Of a stretch of 64,000 bases of DNA, positions 8,269 through 17,078 are shown piece by piece. The DNA lies in NCBI GenBank assembly GCA_045542485.1, contig JAZQLC010000014.1, positions 1-64,000 of the forward strand, in the 5' to 3' direction. Position 1 is the first letter of the stretch. Each line of letters starts with the position of its first letter. Made by a program: the position numbers and the translations under genes. Source of the DNA: SIG575 sp045542485 (GTDB lineage: Bacteria; Bacillota; Clostridia; Oscillospirales; Acutalibacteraceae). A model generated the notes under the pieces. It saw only the letters and a list, made by a program, of their open reading frames with translations, did not search any database and was not told the DNA's origin.

Positions 8269-10362
8269 TTATATCAGCAAATAATCTGTATTCGCCTCAG
8301 TTTCAAAAGAAACGATGTTGCCGTCTTTTCTGAACGGGACTTCTTTTTTGTCTGACTCTCTTACAACGGTTTTTATGTCGGGACAATCCACAGAGCATAT
8401 TCTTCCTTTAAGGCTTGTGATTCTCAGGTGGGAAATCTGTTCATTTTCCAGTCGGGCAGAAACAAGGAAAGCACCGTCTGCACGAAGGTTATCAAATGAA
8501 GCAGACATTTTTCTGTCCCAACAAGGGAAAAGTCTGATAACGCCTTCATAGCTTTGCATAAGCATTTCGTTGATGGTTGCGGGAATTGTTGTAAGATGCT
8601 CAATGCCGCCGCCGTGATGTCGGAAAAGTCTGTTGGGAAGTCCGAATTCTTTTATATTCTGATGTATTCCTTCAAGCAGGAAGTGAGGGTCCACACCGAT
8701 TCTTGCACCTGCAGGAAGATATGAATTTGAACCGTTATCGTCAAGCCGTCTGTCATTGATGAAATATGTATTTCTTGCAATTTTAAGCAGCTTTTCTCCT
8801 GAGGAAAATCCGATTTGAGATGCGGGATAAATATGCTGAAGTCCTACGGTATTTTCGTCTCTCCAACGCATACCTCTTTTAGTGTATCGGAAGCATCTTT
8901 TGCCTTTTTTGATAAATGTGGGGAACTCGCTTAAGTTTGCAATGATTTCCTGCCATACGGGGAGCTTTTCGGTATTGAGACCCAGCTCCTTCGCCATATC
9001 ATAAACGCCTTTAAACAACATTTTCACAAGTCCCAGAGAGTTTATTGCGTTTACGGCTTCAATCTGGTTTTTGTGAGTAATGTATCTGAACTTTTCACCA
9101 CGGTAATATGGAATTTCGTGTGCAGCGTCATTTTTTATTACATATCTGCCTTTTTCTTTTACAAGATAATCTTCCCAGAAAGCCGCTACATTCAGTACAA
9201 AATCATAGTAGTTTTCACGGGCATATTCTTTGTCATATGTGGCAAACCAATGCATTATGGGAATTACACAAGCATAGGCTGCGTGGCTCTTCTGGCCCAG
9301 GAAAAGTATTCCGTGTTCCTTACAATCCTCCTGAGTATAGACATCAAGAGCCTTCGGTCCGAAGCTTACGGGAAAAGCATAGCCGCCGCACCCGAACATC
9401 TTTGCAAATCTTGCAGCTTCATCAGCCATTTCGTTGACAGGTGTCATATATCCGTCAAATAATTCGGGATGATTAGCAGAAAAAATGCAGTAGTAGGGAG
9501 CTTCGTAATTGTAATTCATATGATAGTCTCCCGCCCAGGGGAAGAAATCGTCTGTTATGAAATTTCCGAATAATCCGGGAGGGAATTGTCTGTTACCCAT
9601 ACAACCTGCAAGGTGATAAAGACTTGAATTATAATATTTTTCAATCTCCTTATCTTCCAGGGTTACCTTTGAGGAAGAATAAAAGTTTTTCCATTTTTCC
9701 TGTGTTTTTAATTTATCGCGCTCATAATCGCACTCAAGTGCCATTTGTACGACCTTATCGGTATAGTTGTTGTCATCGAAATTTGTAACAACGGAAATGC
9801 AGAAGCGTCCGGTTTTAAAACCGTCAGCTTTGCTTGTATCTGTTTTCTTGCAGCAGAGAATTACCGCAGTTTCTATGTCAACATCTTCACCATCGAATTT
9901 GCGGAGATAACAGTGGGCTTCCCTGTCTGTAAATTCAGAGCTGTGAGAATTACAGGTGTCGGGAATTTCAATTGAAACTGTGGGGAGTTCTTCTGCTTCG
10001 GGCACTCTGATTTCAAAACAAATAAGATTTTCAGGAGCAACGAAAAACTCCATCTCTGTGTTACAGAATGTACACTCAAGCAATCCTTTGTCAAAGTATT
10101 GCTTTATATTATACTCTGACAAATCAATGTTTCCGATGCGGAGACATCCGACTGTTTTTATTCCGCCGTCATTTTCTTTACCGGAGATGAATTTCCAGAA
10201 ATCACATTTTGAAATGTGAATAATCAGGTCCTTTTCGTCGTTGTCAAAAACAACTCCCAGGTCACCGTTGCCACACATCGCACCTGCCGGAATTTTATAA
10301 AGTATCTTTCCGTCCACGGTGTTGACAGGTTTAGAGTTTATTTCGTTAAAATAAGTATTCAT
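8269..10362 (-). CDS. Six-hairpin (alpha/alpha)6 glycoside hydrolase, GH95-like
   Basis: A 697-aa intracellular glycosidase-like protein. The N-terminal GAMCGNGDLGVVFDN resembles the GNG-LGA(M)V opening of GH95-type enzymes. It is followed by a beta-sandwich region (to about 200) and a helical barrel with WAGDYHMNYNYEAPYY near 285, where GH95-type enzymes carry substrate-contacting Asp/Asn residues. A short beta domain ends the protein. No signal peptide, so the substrate is probably imported. The GPH symporter encoded just upstream on the same strand is the obvious partner. Alpha-fucosidase or galactosidase activity is possible but not shown. Ribosome site AGGTGGTG. Confidence 0.65.
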   Translation of the reverse strand: MNTYFNEINSKPVNTVDGKILYKIPAGAMCGNGDLGVVFDNDEKDLIIHISKCDFWKFISGKENDGGIKTVGCLRIGNIDLSEYNIKQYFDKGLLECTFCNTEMEFFVAPENLICFEIRVPEAEELPTVSIEIPDTCNSHSSEFTDREAHCYLRKFDGEDVDIETAVILCCKKTDTSKADGFKTGRFCISVVTNFDDNNYTDKVVQMALECDYERDKLKTQEKWKNFYSSSKVTLEDKEIEKYYNSSLYHLAGCMGNRQFPPGLFGNFITDDFFPWAGDYHMNYNYEAPYYCIFSANHPELFDGYMTPVNEMADEAARFAKMFGCGGYAFPVSFGPKALDVYTQEDCKEHGILFLGQKSHAAYACVIPIMHWFATYDKEYARENYYDFVLNVAAFWEDYLVKEKGRYVIKNDAAHEIPYYRGEKFRYITHKNQIEAVNAINSLGLVKMLFKGVYDMAKELGLNTEKLPVWQEIIANLSEFPTFIKKGKRCFRYTKRGMRWRDENTVGLQHIYPASQIGFSSGEKLLKIARNTYFINDRRLDDNGSNSYLPAGARIGVDPHFLLEGIHQNIKEFGLPNRLFRHHGGGIEHLTTIPATINEMLMQSYEGVIRLFPCWDRKMSASFDNLRADGAFLVSARLENEQISHLRITSLKGRICSVDCPDIKTVVRESDKKEVPFRKDGNIVSFETEANTDYLLI

Positions 10363-10382
10363 AAATGCATCACCACCTAAAT

Positions 10383-10411
10383 ATAATAAAATTTTTTTGT
10401 GTTTTAGTCAA
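10383..10411 (-). promoter_or_regulatory. Promoter of the GH95-like gene
   Basis: Minus strand TTGACT, 17-bp spacer, TATTAT, about 20 nt before the start codon. Confidence 0.6.
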
Positions 10412-10510
10412 GGCTGAATTTTTAAAAATCCCGTTACATTTATAAAGGATAATGATGTGCGTTCTGACGGTCCTGACCTTACGCGTTTTGCGGCAGAATA
10501 TTGAATAGCA

Positions 10511-10550
10511 AAAACCAACCCCGGGCAGTTCACTGCCCGGGGTTGGTTTT
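10511..10550 (-). terminator. Terminator after the symporter gene
   Basis: An 18-bp perfect stem (AAAACCAACCCCGGGCAG and its complement) with a TTCA loop; the A and T ends allow termination on either strand. It separates the symporter from the GH gene downstream. Confidence 0.85.
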
Positions 10551-10678
10551 TAAGGAAGAAAAATATGGGGGTGTTAAAAACTTATAGTTTTTAACTTTAT
10601 TAATCTTCTGCTCAACATACTAATTATACATTCTCAAAAAGAATATTTCAATCAACAAAAAAGGCTTATGTGTGGGCT

Positions 10679-12121
10679 TTATTTTTCATCAGAATCCGTA
10701 AGTGCTCTGCGCTGTGCAAGTTCTGCCTCAACCTGTGCTTTTTGCTCGGGAGTATATCTGATGAAGAGCAGAGGGATTATATAAAGCAGTGCTGCAATTG
10801 CGGGAGTCAGCATTACAAGAGGCCATATCCAGTCTTCAAAAGCCTGAGACTGTGTGCCGAGAAATACTGCCCCGGGAACATCTGCAACTTCCTTGTAATT
10901 CATAAAGGAAAGAGCAAACATGGCAAGTGCGCCGGTGATGCCGCTTGAAATTTTTGTGAAGAAGGTCTGCATAGCAAAGGTAACACCTTCTGTGCGTTTT
11001 CCCGTTTTCCATTCCATATAGTCAACACTGTCGCAGAAAAGAGAGGTCTGAGCAATACTTGATGCGCCTGAAAGAAGTGAGCAGAGAGCCATAATTATCA
11101 TACCGATGAAAAGTCTGTTTCCTTCAAAGCCGATGAAGTATGCGATGATTCTTCCTGCAATTGTGAAAACCTGAATGGCAATCAGAACATTTTTGTAGCC
11201 TTTGAAAAGATGTTTGAATTTGTCGGCAAAAATCATTCCGAGGAAGCTGGGGGCATAAGTGATTGCAGAGTAGATGGTTGTGAGAGTGAGAGGTCCGAGG
11301 ACCATTCCTGCCACTGAAATTTCGGGGATTTTATACTTAAAGAAGTATGTAACAAGGTTGTTGCCGAATGCAAATGAGCCCAAAAGGTTTGCAAGGGTAA
11401 CGAGCATAAGCATTTTGTTGCTGAAAAGAAGCCTGAAACATTCGACGATTGATGTCTGCTGCGATTCGGGTTTTATAAGACGGACTCTTTCCTGTGCCGC
11501 ATAACACTTTGCGCTGACAAGAGCGCCGCCCAGACCGAATATTGCAGCAAAAAGAACAGTCATAAGAGCCAGTGAACTGCCTGATTTTTTAGCGACCATT
11601 TCCATTATCATTGGAATTACGGCACTGAATATGCCATAGAAAATTGAACCGATTGTTCTTGCCCACTGAACAAATCTGTCGCGCTCATCTGAGTCGGGAG
11701 AAACAACGGCAGTCATACCCCAGATTGCAACATCCTGAAAAGTGTAAGTAATGTCCCAGCAAAGGTACATTATTACGAAGTATCCTACACGCAGCCACAG
11801 AAGATTTTCAGCCGTTGAGAAAACAACAAAGATAAGAACGGTAGAAATACCGACGGGGACGGGCGTGTATTTGAGGAGAGGTCTCAGCTTTTCGCCGTTT
11901 TTGAAACGGTGTCGGTCAACGAGAGAGCCGATGATCGGGTCGTTGACACCGTCCCACACCTTCATTATAATCAGAAGAACACCTACGACACCGGCAGGGA
12001 ATGCTGCGATGTCTGTAAGAAAGTACTGAAAGAACGAAGCGCCGATAAAGCAGTACACAATATTTTGTCCTGCGAGACCGGTAAGAAAGCTTGTTCTTTC
12101 TTTTTTGCTTACGTAATTCAT
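10679..12121 (-). CDS. GPH-family sugar:cation symporter (MFS)
   Basis: A 480-aa integral membrane protein with about 12 hydrophobic segments. The N-terminal segment has the family signature WDGVNDPIIGSLVDR (near 56-70), typical of glycoside-pentoside-hexuronide:cation symporters of the MelB/XynB type. It would import an oligosaccharide or glycoside with Na+ or H+. The neighbour downstream on the same strand is the GH95-like enzyme, which suggests import followed by hydrolysis. AGAGGTG precedes the ATG. Upstream, a TATAAT at 12157-12162 (minus) lacks a clear -35, and ACCATA/TATGGT half-sites flank it, which may mean an activator-dependent promoter. Confidence 0.87.
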   Translation of the reverse strand: MNYVSKKERTSFLTGLAGQNIVYCFIGASFFQYFLTDIAAFPAGVVGVLLIIMKVWDGVNDPIIGSLVDRHRFKNGEKLRPLLKYTPVPVGISTVLIFVVFSTAENLLWLRVGYFVIMYLCWDITYTFQDVAIWGMTAVVSPDSDERDRFVQWARTIGSIFYGIFSAVIPMIMEMVAKKSGSSLALMTVLFAAIFGLGGALVSAKCYAAQERVRLIKPESQQTSIVECFRLLFSNKMLMLVTLANLLGSFAFGNNLVTYFFKYKIPEISVAGMVLGPLTLTTIYSAITYAPSFLGMIFADKFKHLFKGYKNVLIAIQVFTIAGRIIAYFIGFEGNRLFIGMIIMALCSLLSGASSIAQTSLFCDSVDYMEWKTGKRTEGVTFAMQTFFTKISSGITGALAMFALSFMNYKEVADVPGAVFLGTQSQAFEDWIWPLVMLTPAIAALLYIIPLLFIRYTPEQKAQVEAELAQRRALTDSDEK

Positions 12122-12434
12122 TTGAACACCTCTTTTTCAGTGATTAAGTCAATTAAATTATACACCATACGGTCAGTTGTTTATATGGTAAAAAAGCATA
12201 AAAAACAAAGTTGAAATTTGTAACATAGATTAAATACAATATGTTTACTGTGATGCTGCCTTCTTTTATCTTAAAAGAAGATTAACATCATTTTTACAAT
12301 TTGGTAAAAATATCATCTTTTTACGACAAATTATTGACAAATATAACACCACGAAGTATAATTGTAATCGTAAATTTGCTTTTTAGATTTTTTAAAAAAG
12401 TATGATTTATAAAAAGTTATGGAGGAAGGAAAAT
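12122..12434. other. Divergent intergenic region before the ubiquitin-like operon
   Basis: It carries the leftward symporter promoter region (near 12157-12185) and the rightward consensus promoter at 12334-12362. Half-sites TTTACGACAAATT (near 12321-12333) and the inverted AATTGTAATCGTAAA (near 12360-12374) flank the rightward promoter and could bind a dimeric regulator. Confidence 0.5.
12334..12362 (+). promoter_or_regulatory. Consensus promoter of the ubiquitin-like operon
   Basis: Perfect TTGACA, 17-bp spacer, perfect TATAAT, about 72 nt before the first start codon. No other terminator or clear promoter is seen until 24911, so it probably drives all twelve genes. Confidence 0.8.
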
Positions 12435-12983
12435 ATGGAAAATCACGAAGATTGGTTACTCACTGACGAAGAAAAAGAAAAATTCATATCGGCACTTACT
12501 CCGGAGTTGGTGGTTTTGCGCACAAAAGCAGGTATTTCCCAGGAGGAGTTAGCTTCACTTATCGGAATTTCCCGTCAGACTTACGGTGCAATAGAAAGAA
12601 AATCAAGGCGTATGTCCTGGAGTACATTTCTTTCACTTGTTATGTTTTATGACTACAACAGGAAGACACACCAGATGATAAGAGCAATAGGGGCTTTCCC
12701 TGAGGAAATCATCAAGCACTTCAACGAAGGTGCAGACCCGAACGAAATGGAGATTGAATCTTTGCTTGGAGAGGGAATAAGACCCATCGCAGATGCGCTT
12801 GATGAACAGGCGCTTCGCTCTATAAAAACACTCATAATGGTTGAGTATGCACGATGTACAAATACGCCGGGCGATGTTGTGGTGAAATCTTTTGACGGAA
12901 AAAGATTCGGCGCGATAAGTCAGGGCTCTGTATGTGCAACTAAGGCAATTAAAGCAATTAAGGAACGAGGAAATAAAAAATGA
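12435..12983 (+). CDS. XRE-family helix-turn-helix regulator
   Basis: A 182-aa protein. Residues 25-75 form a Cro/C1-type helix-turn-helix (LRTKAGISQEELASLIGI). The remaining about 105 residues show no recognised domain. The ATG at 12435 is used because GGAGGA lies 8 nt before it; the upstream in-frame ATG at 12402 has no ribosome site. It overlaps the next gene by an ATGA junction, so it is translationally coupled to the ImmA-like peptidase. XRE/ImmA pairs are known regulatory modules in which the peptidase removes the repressor. It may control the whole operon, and the inverted half-sites around the promoter are candidate binding sites. Confidence 0.8.
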   Translation: MENHEDWLLTDEEKEKFISALTPELVVLRTKAGISQEELASLIGISRQTYGAIERKSRRMSWSTFLSLVMFYDYNRKTHQMIRAIGAFPEEIIKHFNEGADPNEMEIESLLGEGIRPIADALDEQALRSIKTLIMVEYARCTNTPGDVVVKSFDGKRFGAISQGSVCATKAIKAIKERGNKK

Positions 12984-13651
12984 CAAATCGGGAAATCCGA
13001 AAGGAAGTTAAAGCATTCAGGAAAAAATTCGGATTGTCCGATTGCAATTTGGCAAATCTGAAGTCAGCCGCTGAGGCTCAGGGCTACACCGTTGTTGAAT
13101 ACAATCATATTTACAATGACGAGCATGTGCAGATTCTGATTGATGAGCTTAATCTGTCTGATAATGTGCTTCGCTCAAAAGGTTTTACTTATGCAGACGA
13201 AAATCACAGATTGCTGTTCGTGCATGAAGACCTTAATGCAGAAGAAAAGGTGATGATTCTCGCACACGAAAACGGTCACATTTTTCTTCAGCATATGTCA
13301 AATCTTCCGGTGCTGGGCAGGGATGTCAGTGAAGAATATGAGGCAAATGAATTTGCACACTATCTTCTTGATAAATCATTTATGGCAAATCTTTCCCTTG
13401 CTTTCAGAAAATACAAGAAGGCATTTATTGTCGCAGCAGTTGTTGCGGTAATGCTGGTTGCAGGTGTGATGGTTTTTAATTTCACTCAAAAGACAGAACA
13501 GTATCACGGCGAATATTACATAACATTATCAGGAAGCAAATATCACGAAAAGGACTGCATTTTCGTAAAGAACAAGGATAATGTCAGACGATTGACGCAG
13601 GAAGATTTTGAAAGCGGCGATTATGAGCCGTGTAAAACTTGTTTGCCCTAA
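12980..13651 (+). CDS. Membrane-anchored ImmA/IrrE-type metallopeptidase with extracytoplasmic Cys/His domain
   Basis: A 223-aa protein. Residues 1-140 are an ImmA/IrrE (M78-like) zinc peptidase with HENGH at 96-100 and EYEANEFAHYLL (119-130) giving the third ligand. A single membrane helix follows (about 148-167). The C-terminal 50 residues are outside and carry YHEKDC (188-193) and PCKTC (217-221), a Cys/His pattern like the small zinc-binding tail seen after some secreted nucleases and Ada-type domains. ImmA proteins are usually soluble, so the anchor and the outside domain suggest that an envelope signal is passed to the XRE repressor. This is inference. Confidence 0.8.
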   Translation: MTNREIRKEVKAFRKKFGLSDCNLANLKSAAEAQGYTVVEYNHIYNDEHVQILIDELNLSDNVLRSKGFTYADENHRLLFVHEDLNAEEKVMILAHENGHIFLQHMSNLPVLGRDVSEEYEANEFAHYLLDKSFMANLSLAFRKYKKAFIVAAVVAVMLVAGVMVFNFTQKTEQYHGEYYITLSGSKYHEKDCIFVKNKDNVRRLTQEDFESGDYEPCKTCLP

Positions 13652-13696
13652 TTTGATATAAAATAAAAATGAAATTTTTAGTCAGGAGGAATTTTT

Positions 13697-15160
13697 ATGG
13701 AAAATCCAAATCCCGAAACAACAGGCAAAATCGGTGAAGAAGAACAGACTGCAACTGCAACAGAGCAGACTGTTGTTCCGGAGGCAGCAACAGAAAACAC
13801 TGAAGCTGTCACAAACGAGGCGGCTGCATCACCTGAAAATGGTGTGGCAAACGAAGCTGTTGATGCACAGGCTGCACCTGAGACGAAAACCTGTTCAAGA
13901 TGCGGAACAGAAATCGCTGCTGAGCTGAGATTCTGTCCCAAGTGCGGTAATAACTGTGTCGTTGCTCCCGTAATCAACGAAAACATTGCCGCTTTCAATG
14001 CTCAGCTTGAAGAGGAAAAAGCAAAGAAAAAGCAAAAGACACGCCGTACATTTTTGATTGTTGTTGCTGCAATTGTAGCGTTCTTTGTTCTTATCTTTGG
14101 CGGTAAGGCAATTTATCGTGCAGCAACTATATCTTCTCTCGAATCTACTGTTGAGAAATACAATGACGGAAAAATTGACTTTGCGGAAGCAAGTGAAAAA
14201 ATCGAAAACAAAAAAGATTCTTCTGATGAGAAAATTGTAGCTCAGGCTGTTCAGTCAAGCAAGGACCTTGAAGAGCTTAAGGTTTCAAAAGACAATTTTG
14301 CAAAGGCAGAAGAGGCTTACGGCAAGAAAGATTATGCAAATGCAGTTGCAAACTATTCGGCAGTTATTGAAAAAGATTCAAACTATGAAACTGCTCAGAA
14401 TAAAATCAAGGAAATTATTCCCTTGTGGAAAAAAGTTCTTCCCTCTGATGTTGACAAGCTTCTGAAAGAAGGAAAAACAGAGGAAGCTAAAAAAGCAATC
14501 TCCGGTTTCCTTGAGTATTCAGACGATAAGGATATTAAGAATATCCAGACTTTTATAGAAGCTGAAGAAAACTATGCAAAGGGTCACCTTAACAAGGCTC
14601 AGTCGATTTATAAGACACTTCCCACAACCCTTAAGGTTAACGGAATTACTGTAAAATCAAGACTTGCTACTCTCAAAAAATACAGTGTCTTTGTAAAAAT
14701 GTGCGGCGAATGGGAATGCACAAGCTATTACAAGGAAACAAAAGAAAAATGGAGATCAGGTCGTTCAACCTGGTGGTATAATGATGGTGACGGAAAAGGT
14801 AACAGTGATACACTTGTTATAACATGTGTTATTAACAAAAACGGCACAGTTACGGTTAAGGGTCAAGTAGAATACTGGATGTACACAAATTACAGTTCTT
14901 ATCAGTCATTACTGAAAAACAAAACATTTACAGCTTCATTTAAGGTAACAGTTAAGCTTTCACAGGGCAAAAACCTTAAGTTCTCATACTCAGAGGGCGA
15001 TTTTGTAATGGGTTCAACACCTCTTAAGGATACTCAGACAATTACCTTCAACGGTTCAAAATTCACGCACTCAAGTACAGTTACATATCATTACAGTTAT
15101 TACTGCGATGAAATCTATTCATCAAAAGATACATTCGGCAAAAGAACAGAAAAATATTAA
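13697..15160 (+). CDS. Zinc-ribbon, single-pass membrane protein with TPR-like extracytoplasmic part
   Basis: A 487-aa protein. An acidic, low-complexity N-terminus (1-62) is followed by a zinc ribbon (C66, C69, C80, C83), a basic stretch and one membrane helix (118-136). The outer part starts with TPR-like helices (about 180-300, for example YGKKDYANAVANYSAVIEKD) and ends in a beta-rich region with many Tyr, Trp and Ser (about 335-487). The cytoplasmic ribbon resembles those of its neighbours, suggesting a shared binding partner. Function unknown. Start fixed by GGAGG 9 nt upstream. Confidence 0.7.
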   Translation: MENPNPETTGKIGEEEQTATATEQTVVPEAATENTEAVTNEAAASPENGVANEAVDAQAAPETKTCSRCGTEIAAELRFCPKCGNNCVVAPVINENIAAFNAQLEEEKAKKKQKTRRTFLIVVAAIVAFFVLIFGGKAIYRAATISSLESTVEKYNDGKIDFAEASEKIENKKDSSDEKIVAQAVQSSKDLEELKVSKDNFAKAEEAYGKKDYANAVANYSAVIEKDSNYETAQNKIKEIIPLWKKVLPSDVDKLLKEGKTEEAKKAISGFLEYSDDKDIKNIQTFIEAEENYAKGHLNKAQSIYKTLPTTLKVNGITVKSRLATLKKYSVFVKMCGEWECTSYYKETKEKWRSGRSTWWYNDGDGKGNSDTLVITCVINKNGTVTVKGQVEYWMYTNYSSYQSLLKNKTFTASFKVTVKLSQGKNLKFSYSEGDFVMGSTPLKDTQTITFNGSKFTHSSTVTYHYSYYCDEIYSSKDTFGKRTEKY

Positions 15161-15179
15161 TTAATGGAGGAAAAATATT

Positions 15180-16064
15180 ATGTCAAACAATATCTGTAAA
15201 AATTGCGGAGCACAGTTACCTGAAGGAACAGCGTTCTGCTCCAATTGTGGCTTTAAAGTAGTTCCCGTAGCACCCCAGGCTCCCGTAGCACCCCAGACTC
15301 CCGTAGCACCCCAGGCTCCCGTGGCTCCTCAGGTTCCCGTAGCTCCTCAGGCTCCCGTAGCACCTCAGGCTCCCGTAGCTCCCGTCGCTCCCGTAGCTCC
15401 CGGCGCTCCCGTAGCTCCCGTTAACCCTGCTTTTGCACAGTACAATCAGCAGGTAGCGGCTCCCAAGAAAAAGAGCAAAAAAGGTCTTATTGTTCTCGCT
15501 GTTATTGCAGTTGTTCTTGCTCTGATTATCGGCATTTCAGCATTTTCAGGCGGTTTTGACGGTACATATGCTTTGATCAGTAGTTCGTCAGGTTCTACAT
15601 ATACATTTGAAGACGGTTCATATACATATACTACAACTGACGATGTTGAATACGGTACATATGTTGTTGACGGAGACAATCTGTCTATTATAGATGACGA
15701 AGGCGATACAACAGAGTATGGAATATACGGCGACTATTTCTATAACAAAATAGGCAAATACGATCAGACAATCAGCTCAGGCACTACTGTATCACAGACA
15801 TTCAGCAGAGCAGGTGATTTCACTTATAAAGGCGAGTCATTTACTTTGACAATGTATCTTGAACTTAAATCTGACGGTACCTATGAAAAGAAATCAGTTC
15901 TCTCAAAAGGCTGGTATTCATCTACCCTTGACAATTCAGTTGTAACAGGTTCATATGAAATTTCAGGCGACAAGCTTTATCTCTCTCCCACAGGAGAAAG
16001 TTATACAGACACATACCTTATAGTAAACGGATATGTTTATTACACTGTTTACGAAAAACAGTAA
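15180..16064 (+). CDS. Zinc-ribbon membrane protein with PVAPQA repeats
   Basis: A 294-aa protein: zinc ribbon (C6, C9, C20, C23), a proline-rich linker of PVAPQA hexapeptides (29-80), a basic stretch, one membrane helix (102-121), and an extracytoplasmic beta-rich domain with two similar halves (each with DGTY near its start). The order is the same as in its neighbour upstream. It is probably an envelope component assembled through the zinc ribbon. Function unknown. Start fixed by GGAGG. Confidence 0.7.
   Translation: MSNNICKNCGAQLPEGTAFCSNCGFKVVPVAPQAPVAPQTPVAPQAPVAPQVPVAPQAPVAPQAPVAPVAPVAPGAPVAPVNPAFAQYNQQVAAPKKKSKKGLIVLAVIAVVLALIIGISAFSGGFDGTYALISSSSGSTYTFEDGSYTYTTTDDVEYGTYVVDGDNLSIIDDEGDTTEYGIYGDYFYNKIGKYDQTISSGTTVSQTFSRAGDFTYKGESFTLTMYLELKSDGTYEKKSVLSKGWYSSTLDNSVVTGSYEISGDKLYLSPTGESYTDTYLIVNGYVYYTVYEKQ
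15264..15419 (+). repeat. In-frame 18-bp repeats coding PVAPQA
   Basis: About eight to nine near-identical 18-bp units, degenerating at the 3' end to PVAP and PGAP units. They make an extended linker between zinc ribbon and membrane helix, and their near identity suggests recent expansion or contraction. Confidence 0.85.
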
Positions 16065-16079
16065 TCGGAGGAAGACGGT

Positions 16080-17048
16080 ATGAATGAGGCTATCGGTAAG
16101 ATTTGTCCTTATTGCAAAACAGAAATCAAGGAAGAAGACGCTGTAAAATTCTGCGCAAGGTGCGGCATCCCTCATCACGAGGGATGCTGGGAAGAAAATA
16201 AAGGCTGCACAACATTCGGTTGCTCAGAACAACATTATGAGCCTCAGGGTACAAATCCCACCTCTGTTTGCGAAAGTTGCGGTGTAGCGCTCGGCGATGG
16301 TCAGGTTTTCTGCCCTAAATGCGGAAAATCAAAAAATGAACAAAAGGCAAAAGTCTGTGCAGGTTGCGGTACTGTTCTTCAGGACAATCAGCAGTTCTGT
16401 CCCAAGTGTGGTCAGAGATATGAAGCTGTTATTGAACCTGCAGTAAATACTGCAATCAATCAGTTCAATGCAAATCTTGAGCAGCAGAAGAAGAAAACCA
16501 AGACCCGTCCTGCAATTATTGCAGCCGTACTTGTGATTGTGGCAATAATAGGTATTATTGCAGGCTCAATCATCAGTGAAAATAATCGTCAGAAAGCAAT
16601 TGAAGAATACAAAGCAACTGCGGCATCTTTCAGCAGTACAGTTCTTTCTTCAGGCAGCGAAATGGAAGACATCGGTAATGCTATACAGTCTGCATGGCGT
16701 TCATATGTTTACAGCAGTTACGGAACATATTACAACGGAACTTACATTTACAGTGTGGACTCTGCCGTTGCTGCTGCGCAGAAAGAACAGGCAAGTAAGA
16801 TTTCTTCGGTTGAATCAAGAGACAGTCAGATAAGGTCAATGTACAGCACTCTGTGCGATATTCCTGATGAGGATGATCCTGAACTTCAGAGAATAAGAAA
16901 CGCTGTTGATGAGGTTTACAATGCGTATGTGGAAATGTACGACGTTGTCATTGATGTTTCAGGTAACTATAACACCTATACATCTGCTTTCAGCAGAGTG
17001 GATACAAATCTTGCAGAGGCACTCAACACGCTGGATAATCTTGTTTAA
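16080..17048 (+). CDS. Prokaryotic RING-like finger / double zinc-ribbon membrane protein
   Basis: A 322-aa protein. Residues 1-50 hold a treble-clef pattern of the prokaryotic RING type: C9, C12, C25, C28, H32-H33, C36, C43, C48, with PHHEGCWEEN typical of that family. Two zinc ribbons follow (C64/C67/C78/C81 and C93/C96/C107/C110), then one membrane helix (144-165) and a helical, extracytoplasmic C-terminus. RING fingers act as E3 ligases in eukaryotic ubiquitin systems, and its place next to Ubl, E1 and E2 genes supports an E3-like or adaptor role. This is inference; it could be purely structural. A paralogous finger is in the gene at 22832. Confidence 0.78.
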   Translation: MNEAIGKICPYCKTEIKEEDAVKFCARCGIPHHEGCWEENKGCTTFGCSEQHYEPQGTNPTSVCESCGVALGDGQVFCPKCGKSKNEQKAKVCAGCGTVLQDNQQFCPKCGQRYEAVIEPAVNTAINQFNANLEQQKKKTKTRPAIIAAVLVIVAIIGIIAGSIISENNRQKAIEEYKATAASFSSTVLSSGSEMEDIGNAIQSAWRSYVYSSYGTYYNGTYIYSVDSAVAAAQKEQASKISSVESRDSQIRSMYSTLCDIPDEDDPELQRIRNAVDEVYNAYVEMYDVVIDVSGNYNTYTSAFSRVDTNLAEALNTLDNLV

Positions 17049-17078
17049 TTAATTTTTATATAAAAGGAGTAATTTAAA

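Larger units (their letters stand above)
10363..10678. other. Intergenic stretch between GH95-like gene and GPH symporter gene
   Basis: It holds the GH95-like gene's promoter (10383-10411) and an exceptionally long hairpin (10511-10550). The remainder is AT-rich with no gene seen. Confidence 0.7.

Noticed and set aside
9073..9462. 129-codon plus-strand frame opposite the GH95-like gene
   Set aside because: Antisense shadow of a well-supported coding gene without a ribosome site or recognisable protein.
12435..13651. XRE/ImmA pair as the regulatory module of an integrative element
   Set aside because: No integrase, relaxase, excisionase or att repeat is seen, and the peptidase has a membrane helix unlike element-borne ImmA.
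15264..15419. Short repeats as a possible CRISPR array
   Set aside because: Units are in frame, contiguous and code PVAPQA; there are no spacers. No CRISPR array or cas gene was found anywhere in the window.
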